Shown: piece by piece, positions 57,101-64,000 of the stretch
Layout of the letters: each line of letters opens with the position of its first letter
Numbering within the stretch: the first letter of the stretch is position 1
Assembly: GCF_964355755.1 (NCBI RefSeq)
Contig: NC_092672.1
Location: 19,650,501-19,714,500, forward strand
From: Antedon mediterranea
Taxonomy: Eukaryota; Echinodermata; Crinoidea; Comatulida; Antedonidae
DNA length: 64,000 nt
Direction of reading: 5' to 3'
The notes under the pieces: model-generated
Database searches by the model: none
What the model was told of the DNA's origin: nothing
What the model saw: only the letters and a program-made list of their open reading frames with translations
Made by a program: the position numbers and the translations under genes

Positions 57101-60100
57101 AACAGAGAATAACAAACGTTTTTGTATTTTCACAAAAAATATTGACTAAACTGCCTTTGTGAAAATGGGTTGCCAACATTCCCTCTTTTAGTTAGGGAAA
57201 ATCAGCACCAAACCTAGAAAAAATTATTTACAAAGCGATTTTTATGGGAAAACCTTTATATGAATCTAAAATACCACCAAAAAAAAGTTCTAAGGATTTG
57301 GCCCATGGGAAACTTTTTTTTGGCGCCATTTTCAAAATGGCCGCTTACAACTTGACATGCTTGTATCTTGGTAACCATTAATCATGGAGACTTGGTTTTG
57401 GTCTTAAATTGTTTAGAAGATACATATTCCTATTCTTCATAATGAAACATTTTGTCCAAGTGACCAGAAATGATATTTCTGACGTTTTGACCTTTGACCT
57501 CAGCTTATTATATCTCAATAACTACTGGTTGCATAATCTTCATATTGGTCTCAAATTGTTAAGAACATGTATGTTCCTATTTGGTATAATGGAGCATTAT
57601 GTACAATTGTGACAAGAAGTATGGTTTTATTAACTTTTAACCTTATATGTGAAAAGAGCACCAAACTTGAGAAAAAAATCACATTTTAACTGTTTTTGAG
57701 GGTGGGGGAGGGGATTATTCATCATGTAATAACACCGAAACTTGGATATTGCTCCCAGTCGTTTACTTACTAAAGATTCCTTATTATTGGTAATAGTTTA
57801 AAATCTACATGTAATTATAGACGTACAATGATATTATTTTTACCAAATAATCAACTTTATTTAAAACATACACCGTCACTTAGGCGAAAGCTGATGATTT
57901 TTTTTTGTTGAGACTAGCCAGATTATTACTGTGTTAGTAAAGCCTAGGTGTCTTCATCAGAAAAATCATGGTCACTTAATGAAAAGTTACATGAGCCATT
58001 TTCACATTTGCCCATACATGACCCACATGCACTTAAGCATTTAAGCTTATACTCTTTCTACAATTACATCTATTCGTTGTACACATCTCATTACCATTTC
58101 CAGATTTACAGATAAACTTTAAGAGTGACATAGGAGCATATTCGTCTAATGTTGGGACTGGTGTTAGTTCACCATTGATGTTTTTCCAACCGTATTTGGT
58201 GGCATCAATTTCATGATGTGCTTATTTCCTCCAGTCCAGTACTTGAAACCATACCCTCAATGAGTGCTGTAGGATGGCACCTTCAGTTGGAGGTAGACGC
58301 TCAATGGTTAAGCTACCCTTCGCTACCATTTTGGAGTACATACGTACTCCTAATGTTGTCATGTCTTCACTGAATGCATGAATTAATAATATTTACTTAA
58401 GAACAGTCTTAGGTAGTTTCTCTTGTATTTCTAACATATTATACATAGTTAATTTTGTTTTAAGATAGATGTTATTTCCCTTATTCCAGTGAACCAGCAT
58501 AACCAAAATGTCCGTGTCCTCTGCTACAACCACCATATTGGAACTTAGTTCGGTTGATTGTATTGCACGTTCAACTATGAGCATGTCAGCATCTGAATCA
58601 GCATGGTAAACATTAACTCCATCCTCGGCTAAAGTCGATCCTAATAAGTTAATTAGTTCTTGCTTATTTTTCAAATTTGAAAGAAACTTTGTCTTTTGGA
58701 CAATACATCTTTGGTTTGTTGACACCTTATAATTGGCACATTTAATCTTTGTTCTGCGTTTGTGTTCATGGTCTTTTATTGATGCATGTGTGTAAGTGTC
58801 AAAAATGACTTCTACTGTTCCTGCCTGGAAATTCTTTTTGATATAATTACTGTAGGATTTAATTATATCTAGGAATTTTGAATTTGGAGTCCATGGAATC
58901 TGATGTATCAACCATCCTCCATCTATAACGTACACACTGGGTTGGATTGTTGATGTTTGAACACTGGCTGACTCAGACATGGTTTTGAGATAGTTCCCAA
59001 GTGACGTCTTGTCAGGCTTCCGTAAAAATCCAGAGGTATCATACAGGGATGTTGGTAGAGGTGTCAGTTCATATTTAAATGTTTCACGTAGTGAAAAGTT
59101 ATCACGTTCACTGAGAAGGACAAGTCTTGTAAATAGGGTTGTATTGTTGACATAAGCATTCTTTCCTCCAACTTTCACACATTTTTGTAGACATGATAAT
59201 GGTTTAATGTTTCGTGTAGACATTCTGTGATTCAGAGGTTTAGCATCTACTTGTTTCTGTATGGTGAGACCTATATTGTAGCCATTGTCACAATTTACTT
59301 TGTTGACGAATTCAGTGGATAAACCTGTCGACAGTGAAACGATGATTTTACTATTCTGTGGATCTTCAAATGGAGAACGTTCATTGAACCAATTGAGTAC
59401 TTGACCGAAGGTAGATGTGTCAATTTTCATTGCACTTTGTGAGCATTCTTTGTGTGGCAGGTTTGGAGTGTTTCCTTTGTCTTCTAGTAGGTGATGGATC
59501 TCAGAAAAATGATTCAAAGTCAGTACCCAAGGCAGGTATGTTGCTCCGCTTGTAGTTGAAGTACCCCTCATCCGGCCCATAGACAAACCGCCCTGTGATT
59601 TTGAATGTCTCATAAGGGTCTGTTCAATTGCTATGTCACTCCATACACCTGCCCACTGTTTTTCGTTATATCTGATGGTATGATCCCCATTGCAGAATAT
59701 CGCCCATGTGGCAGGATCATCTTTTTTCAGCTGCAACATAGTCGTCTGAAGGTATATACGGCTGCCTTTGTCTAATGTGTGTTGCTTCTGTATACATAAA
59801 CAAATATTCTATTTAAGCTTACCAAAATTGCATTTGATGATATGCTGTTGCTGCACTCTTTCTAACAAACATTTGAAATGTAGCCTGCTAGATGGCGCTT
59901 CCTGATTGGTCAAAAAGTTTAGCCTATGTATAGCCATGTGGTGGCGGTGTTAATACTTGAATTATATTATTAATATTAATTGAATAATATTGGTTAATTG
60001 GGTTCAACGGTCAATAAATGGTATTTCTACTTGCTTTAAAGAAAAATGTGTCATTACTGCAAATATAAAGTTGTACATTATAAACAAATTAAGACCAAAA

Positions 60101-63100
60101 CCAACTCTCTAGGTCAAATAGTTATGTAGCTATGAAACTTCCGGTCAAGAAAGGTCAAAGGTCAGAAATAGCATTGCTGGTAATTTTTTAGAAAAATATT
60201 CCATTATTGCAAATAGGAAATTGTACATTGCGAACAATTTGAGACTAAAATTAAGCATCTACACTGTGTGGTTAATGAAGTACTAACTCGTTACTAAAAA
60301 TAGATTGACCTTTGTATAAAAGGTCATAACTCCTTCCCCCATAGAGAAAATCACTAGAACTTTTTTTTGGTGACCCCTGGGACTTATATGTTAAGTTTGA
60401 TGATAAAAATCCTTTGTAAATAATTTTTTCCAGGTTTGGTTCAAAAATGACGTTTTTAACCCTAACTATTTGCACGTCTGGCAAGCATTTAGTGACATTC
60501 AATAAATGCTGATTTTGTAACAGTGTCCTTTGAAACAGTAAAAACAAATTATAGCACTCTCTATTACTTGTCCATGCTTTTAGCCTCTCTATTTTTATTC
60601 AAGTTTAGGTCTCTCTATTATTTCAAAATAAACAAGAAATGGTTTTAAAGGTAAAAAATTGACTCTGATTACATTGGTGAAAACAAATGTAAAACTGAAA
60701 TTGTTGAATTACCTTTCCAGAACCACTTTCACCGCTGACAATTATTGACTGATTAATCTTGTCTAGTCTTCTAGTAAGATTACACAAAGCTGTTTCTGCA
60801 ATTCCAAATATATGTGGTGGGTGTGCCTGAAAAAAAATAAAATAAAAAGATGTATATTCCCCAAAAAATCATGAAAATGAGGATTAATAAAATCAAGCCA
60901 TTTTGCTGTTTTAAAAAAGTTATTCATTTTAAAGAAATAAAAACAAACAAATATAGTGTTTTTACTTTAAAAAAAGACAAAATTAATGGTTAAACTTAAC
61001 CAAATGTTAAAAAATTACAGTTTTTCAGGTAAATAATGTTTTTTTTCCCAATTTTTGGTCAAAGTGAATAACTACAGTATTATGTGACATAAAATAGCAT
61101 ATTCAGCAAAACAATTATCTTTTCAGAGGAGCTCTGCATATATCTCTAAGTTCTCACTTCTAAGTGCAACTGAGGACATATTAATATTTTTGCCCAATAT
61201 TGAAGATAAAGTGATGTCAAGATTTTAATAGTGATGTCACGAACATATAAATTTTCCTAAAAATCAATAGTATACTAGCGAATTATTGTTTACCTTTTGA
61301 TCACTATGGTAACGATGAATCATATGAACATCAAAATGTCCAGTTTCTTTGAAAGGATTTAAAGTAACAAGGGTGTTGCCAGTCTGAGTGTGGTATCTAC
61401 CAGCTAAGTAGCGCTCACGTAAACAGTTCAGCACTATGAACAGAAAACATTAGAAGTAACAAGTGTGTTGCCAGTCTGAGTGTGGTATCTACCAGCTAAG
61501 TACCGCTCATGTAAACAGTTCAGCACTATGAACAGAAAACATTTTGTTAAGTAACAAGTGTGTTGCCAGTCTGAGTGTGGTATCTACCAGCTAAGTACCG
61601 CTCATGTAAACAGTTCAGCACTATGAACAGAAAACATTTTGTTAAGTAACAAGTGTGTTGCCAGTCTGAGTGTGGTATCTACCAGCTAAGTACCGCTCAT
61701 GTAAACAGTTCAGCACTATGAACAGAAAACATTTTGTTAAGTAACAAGTGTGTTGCCAGTCTGAGTGTGGTATCTACCAGCTAAGTACCGCTCACATAAA
61801 CAGTTCAGCACTATGAACAGAAAACATTAGAAGTAACAAGTGTGTTGCCAGTCTAAGTGTGGTATCTACCAGCTAAGTACTGCTCAAGTGTGTTGCCAAT
61901 ATTTTGTCAAATTTTCTTCAAATTATTCGCTGTTCTACTCTAAAAATGTATTACTGAACTATACATTTTATTTTAAAGTGAGTATTTAATTTGGAAAAAT
62001 TTGAAGGAAAATGTTGGATTCATCCAAATTGTGGTCTTTGATCTCTAATTAGTTAGAGGGAGGCAACAGCTATTGGTAAAAAATAGGTGATCATCTGGCT
62101 TTAAATTAGATTGAGCTTTTAATTAAAGGGGTCTTTAATAGAAGGAAGACCTGTATAGTACTAACAACCATTGAAACATGTGTCTACTATTAATTCACTT
62201 ACCAGCAGGTTCTGAGAGAGGATTAATCAAGACAAGATCATCTGTATTGATCCAATCTGTTTGAGTACACAGCACTGGATAGCCAGCATGACCACGTATC
62301 ACAACCTCCTAGACAATAAAGTTACAAGCAATATTTAAAATACATTATATAGAATACTTAGTAGCAAGGTTGGGTTGTTGACATAGATGGTATGCTTCCC
62401 TCCCCTCCTTACCTCACAATTATATTTTGTGTCTATAATCTTGCCATTACTAAAACATGAATCAACACACGCTGGAACCCAAACCTCTTACCTGGCCATT
62501 AGATTTAGTGACTATAATCTTGCCATCACTAAAACATGAATCAACACATGCTGGAACCCAAACCTCTTACCTGGCCATTCGATTTAGTGACTATAATCTT
62601 GCCATCACTAAAACATGAATTAACACATGCTGGAACCCATACCTCTTACCTGGCCATTCGATTTAGTGACTATAATTTTGCCATCACTAAAACATGAATT
62701 AACACACGCTGGAACCCAAACCTCTTACCTGGCCATTAGATTTAGTGACTATAATCTTGCCATCACTAAACATGAATTAACACACGCTGGAACCCAAACC
62801 TCTTACCTGGCCATTAGATTTAGTCACTATAATCTTGCCATCACTAAAACATGAATCAACACATGCTGGAACCCAAACCTCTTACCTGGCCATTAGATTT
62901 AGTGACTATAATCTTGCCATCACTAAAACATGAATTAACACATGCTGGAACCCAAACCTCTTACCTGGCCATTCGATTTAGTGACTATAATCTTGCCATC
63001 ACTAAAACATGAATTAACACACGCTGGAACCCAAACCTCTTACCTGGCCATTAGATTTAGTGACTATAATCTTGCCATCACTAAACATGAATTAACACAC

Positions 63101-63694
63101 GCTGGAACCCAAACCTCTTACCTGGCCATTAGATTTAGTCACTATAATCTTGCCATCACTAAAACATGAATCAACACACACTGGAACCCAAACCTCTTAC
63201 CTGGCCATTAGATTTAGTGACTGTAATCTTGCCATCACTAAAACATGAATTAACACATGCTGGAACCCAAACCTCTTACCTGGTCATTAGATTTAGTGAT
63301 TATAATCTTGCCATCACTAAAACATGAATCAACACACACTGGAACCAAAACCTCTTACCTGGCCATTATATTTAGTGACTATAATCTTGTCATCACTAAA
63401 ACATGAATTAACACACGCTGGACCCCAAACCTCTTACCTGGCCATTAGATTTAGTGACTATAAACTTGCCATCACTAAAACATGAATTAACACACGCTGG
63501 AACCCAAACCTCTTACCTGGCCATTAGATTTAGTGACTATAATCTTGCCATCACTAAAACATGAACTAACACACGCTGGAACCCAAACCTCTTACCTGGC
63601 CATTATATTTAGTGACTATAATCTTGCCATCACTAAAACATGAATTAACACACGCTGGAACCCAAACCTCTTTTTCATCATGTATCCACACCAT
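44426..63694 (-). CDS. MYO19: myosin XIX, complete coding region, 21 exons
   Basis: Minus-strand exons join without a break into 1061 codons: 63694-63596, 62308-62203, 61433-61294, 60826-60713, 57078-57020, 56877-56804, 55991-55922, 55757-55655, 55013-54825, 54221-54134, 53572-53386, 52908-52719, 52366-52256, 51489-51313, 50391-50299, 49097-49044, 48516-48338, 46816-46627, 45841-45715, 45615-45473, 45118-44426. The product is an actin-based motor; vertebrate MYO19 works on the mitochondrial outer membrane in mitochondrial movement and division. Motor motifs [24 protein letters not shown] and TPHYIRCI are all present, followed by three IQ motifs. Human MYO19 is 970 residues; here the tail differs and ends in a hydrophobic segment. 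The ATG at 63694 sits just after an acceptor, so a 5' UTR exon lies further right. Introns contain minisatellites, a SINE and a 3.3-kb transposon. Confidence 0.92.
45473..45841 (-). CDS. MYO19: MYO19 neck: IQ-motif exons
   Basis: Two exons (45841-45715 and 45615-45473) encode three IQ-like calmodulin/light-chain sites: [36 protein letters not shown] and [20 protein letters not shown]. The acceptor of the second exon was placed at TTGTAG/GTTTTAG because only this gives the GFRGWKVR reading. Confidence 0.88.
46380..46490. repeat. 36-bp intronic minisatellite, three copies
   Basis: GCCTAAGTAATAAGACTGCC recurs at 36-bp spacing in the MYO19 intron before the IQ exons. Confidence 0.9.
46627..46816 (-). 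CDS. MYO19: MYO19 converter exon
   Basis: Encodes [18 protein letters not shown] through [15 protein letters not shown]. The FGKTKIFLR end is the classic last motif of myosin motor heads, just before the neck. Confidence 0.9.
46862..47405. repeat. 77-bp intronic minisatellite, seven copies
   Basis: The unit contains CACACTGGCAAGTATGTTAG and GGGATATATATAGTATATAT. Apparent open frames across it are artefacts of the repeat. Confidence 0.95.
47480..47900 (-). mobile_element. tRNA-derived SINE-like element
   Basis: On the minus strand near 47575-47505 the words TGGTCTAATGGTTAGGA and GGTTCCGGGTTTGAATC match polymerase III A and B boxes at tRNA-like spacing. The acceptor stem and T-stem do not pair well, so it is not a functional tRNA gene. 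The upstream side contains GATGAAGGGCTAGTGTTGCC, which looks like part of a widespread dispersed repeat, and TA microsatellites lie at both ends. Confidence 0.55.
48070..48340. repeat. exon-edge repeat: two extra copies of a MYO19 exon 3' end with splice donor
   Basis: The last 40 or so bases of the exon 48516-48338 and its GT donor are repeated twice further into the intron, near 48079-48120 and 48206-48247. The shared words are CCTGGTAGGGAAGCCTGTTG and CTGATCTCAATTG. Spacing is about 127 bp. Confidence 0.9.
48338..48516 (-). CDS. MYO19: MYO19 actin-binding/SH1-helix exon
   Basis: Encodes [40 protein letters not shown] and [12 protein letters not shown] and [10 protein letters not shown] are strongly conserved in myosins; the second covers the reactive-cysteine helix. 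Confidence 0.93.
49266..50270. repeat. 22-bp intronic minisatellite, about 45 copies
   Basis: GTGTTACTACATTGTTAGTA plus two bases repeats with alternation of CATTG and CAGTG subtypes. It occupies almost the whole MYO19 intron between 50299 and 49097. Confidence 0.95.
52150..52260. repeat. exon-edge repeat: extra copy of a MYO19 exon 3' end with donor
   Basis: The 3' part of the exon 52366-52256 (GTTATTGAAGGCAACATCAG, CTCATGAATCAA) and its GTAAGTG donor are repeated immediately downstream in the intron at about 52240-52165, with a further partial piece beyond. Confidence 0.9.
52719..52908 (-). CDS. MYO19: MYO19 switch II/relay exon
   Basis: Encodes [39 protein letters not shown] and [14 protein letters not shown]. 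The DVYGFE switch II and [19 protein letters not shown] relay sequences match MYO19 especially closely; most other classes have DIFGFE. Confidence 0.95.
53000..53290. mobile_element. possible LINE 3' tail in a MYO19 intron
   Basis: GTATGTATGTTTATTTTATT and AATCCGCCTCGGTGAAGACA followed by AAGCAAATAAAAGTT resemble the untranslated tail of CR1/L2-type elements. No coding part remains, so the call is weak. Confidence 0.3.
53998..54079. repeat. two-copy tandem repeat, about 49 bp
   Basis: CTTAAAGGTCGCAACTACTT and ACTGTATGCAATC occur twice in tandem in a MYO19 intron. Confidence 0.85.
54418..54650. repeat. 77-bp intronic repeat, three copies
   Basis: AGTTCACTGATGTTTACTGT to the end of ATTGCTTTGGTTCAG repeats at 77-bp spacing in the MYO19 intron. 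The unit is not exonic. Confidence 0.9.
54655..54845. repeat. exon-edge repeat: two extra copies of a MYO19 exon 3' end with donor
   Basis: The end of the exon 55013-54825 (minus-strand AATGTTGGACTTAGCAAGTC, CAACAAGAATTATTTAAA) and its GTAAGAAAC donor recur twice downstream in the intron. The middle copy keeps an intact donor; the most distal copy breaks off before it. Confidence 0.9.
55922..55991 (-). CDS. MYO19: MYO19 switch I exon
   Basis: Encodes [20 protein letters not shown] and QFSR. NSSRFGK is the switch I motif that senses the gamma phosphate of ATP. Confidence 0.93.
56466..56506. repeat. 17-bp perfect stem hairpin
   Basis: CAGGGAAGAGTTAAATT pairs exactly with AATTTAACTCTTCCCTG across a 7-base loop, in a MYO19 intron. 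It may be a minimal MITE or chance. Confidence 0.7.
57189..60467 (-). mobile_element. TIR transposon in a MYO19 intron, Academ-like (element E2)
   Basis: A 3279-bp element with ends TAGTTAGGG...CCCTAACTA, flanked by TTT at 57186-57188 and 60468-60470. Inverted similarity continues for about 150 bp (ACCAAACCTAGAAAAAATTA; CCACCAAAAAAAAGTTCTA). DR1-type motifs lie near both ends in inverted orientation: TGACCTTTGACCT at 57488-57500 and AGGTCAAAGGTCA at 60152-60164. The coding strand is the minus strand, the same as MYO19. It encodes a broken relative of the E1 protein. It sits in the intron directly after the P-loop exon and leaves both splice sites intact. Confidence 0.75.
57944..59787 (-). pseudogene. 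E2 transposon protein, PIN/XPG-nuclease-like with Cys-rich C-terminus, broken
   Basis: A 448-codon frame (59739-58393) carries [69 protein letters not shown] and [15 protein letters not shown]. It extends upstream to an acceptor at 59788-59789, so there was at least one intron. After a stop at 58393 the similarity jumps to a C-terminal part in other frames ([19 protein letters not shown]). It ends with a cysteine cluster ([11 protein letters not shown], then [18 protein letters not shown]) and TAG at 57944-57946. The GCDTTS-type block present in E1 is missing, an internal deletion. An XPG-like nuclease plus a Cys8 finger is, as I recall, the defining set of Academ transposons. Confidence 0.7.
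60713..60826 (-). CDS. MYO19: MYO19 P-loop exon
   Basis: Encodes [20 protein letters not shown] through [14 protein letters not shown], ending exactly at the lysine of the P-loop (residues 147-153). The intron that follows in phase 0 holds transposon E2. Confidence 0.95.
61294..62308 (-). CDS. MYO19: MYO19 exons 2-3: N-terminal motor region
   Basis: Exon 62308-62203 ([35 protein letters not shown]) and exon 61433-61294 ([32 protein letters not shown]). TLVTLNPFK corresponds to the conserved myosin strand preceding the P-loop region. The 5' edge of exon 3 is the founder of the array at 61360-61890. Confidence 0.93.
61360..61890. repeat. exon-edge minisatellite: five extra copies of MYO19 exon 3 5' end with splice acceptor
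   Basis: A unit of 92-95 bp contains, in minus-strand order, TTTTCTGTTCATAG (acceptor) and the first 70 or so exon bases (GTACTTAGCTGGTAGATACC, CAGACTGGCAACAC). Copies begin near 61364 (the real exon), 61454, 61549, 61644, 61739 and 61831; the last is cut short. Each copy except the truncated one preserves a usable acceptor AG. Confidence 0.92.
62420..63674. repeat. exon-edge minisatellite: 79-bp unit with MYO19 exon 1 3' end and donor, about 15 copies
   Basis: Each unit holds, in minus-strand order, GGTTCCAGCGTGTGTTAATT, GATGGCAAGATTATAGTCAC, AATGGCCAG and the donor GTAAGAGG. The copy at 63674-63596 is the real exon end ([20 protein letters not shown]), because only it joins upstream to the ATG. 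The others, spaced about 79 bp apart (CTGGCCATT at about 63516, 63437, 63359 down to 62492), lie in intron 1 and carry about 14 further donor sites. The most distal copy is partial. Confidence 0.95.
63596..63694 (-). CDS. MYO19: MYO19 first coding exon
   Basis: ATG at 63694-63692 opens [20 protein letters not shown]. VWIxDExExW is the usual start of a myosin N-terminal SH3-like region. The exon begins at 63700 after CTTTCAG, so the transcript has at least one 5' exon outside or further right. The donor is GTAAGAGG at 63595. Confidence 0.88.
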
Positions 63695-63710
63695 TAACCC
63701 CTGAAAGTAC

Positions 63711-64000
63711 AGTAAACAGTTCATTATTCAATTCAATCAACTTTTATTATCCACAATCTGATTCTTTTGGTTGTGGCAGACTCACAAATGTAAACAAACA
63801 TTTAAAACAAACATTTAAAATACACATGTATACAAATTATTGCTAAAGAGTAATTTTTGTAAAGTCTAACAGCTTTCATAATAAATTATTCATTTGGAGC
63901 TTTGAGGACTAAAATATGTATTGAAAAGAGGATGTGTTTCATTTTGAAGGATCTAATAGTAATTATTCTGTATATAATTCTTTATGTTAAAACCATTCAT
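63711..64000. other. presumed 5' UTR intron of MYO19
   Basis: AT-rich, no coding signal and no recognisable promoter element. An acceptor tract (TGTACTTTCAG) at its left end leads into the first coding exon. Confidence 0.4.

Noticed and set aside
62627-63169. Two 75-codon plus-strand frames with repeated residues
   Set aside because: Antisense reading of the 79-bp exon-edge array of MYO19.

Overview
The window is eukaryotic: AT-rich DNA with split genes, GT-AG introns, LINEs, a Ty3-type LTR element, Helitrons and many minisatellites. Gene content (a Roc-COR protein ending in three death domains, a DED-DD adaptor, myosin XIX) and the recurring AGGCCTAGGCCT motif suggest an invertebrate deuterostome. 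An echinoderm, perhaps a crinoid, is my best guess, but it is only a guess.

Layout. (1) 1-2.5 kb: the last coding exon of a plus-strand FADD-like gene (death effector domain plus death domain), running straight into a 107-bp minisatellite built from its own 3' end. (2) 2.5-10.7 kb: no host gene recognised; minisatellites, a decayed LINE and several TIR elements, one with a perfect 8-bp target duplication. (3) 10.75-21.9 kb, plus strand: a 17-exon gene reconstructed with an unbroken frame (957 codons), coding a Roc-COR protein with three C-terminal death domains and no visible P-loop. (4) 23.7-43.5 kb: a 78-bp satellite array cut into seven blocks by Helitrons, LINE fragments, a Ty3-type element with identical LTRs, and a TIR transposon with 3-bp target duplications. 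(5) 44.4-63.7 kb, minus strand: a 21-exon gene with an unbroken frame (1061 codons), a myosin XIX (MYO19) orthologue with motor, three IQ motifs and an unusual tail ending in a hydrophobic segment. A second transposon of the type seen in (4) sits in its P-loop intron.

The two death-fold genes lie on the same strand and could act in one signalling pathway. MYO19 converges on them and is functionally separate: it is the mitochondrial outer-membrane myosin. The most unusual pattern is that at least six minisatellites are tandem copies of exon edges, with splice site or stop codon included. The best mobile-element find is a pair of related transposons encoding a nuclease-like protein, probably Academ-type, with nuclear-receptor-like DR1 repeats near their ends. 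All exon boundaries were read by eye from splice signals, frame and family similarity.
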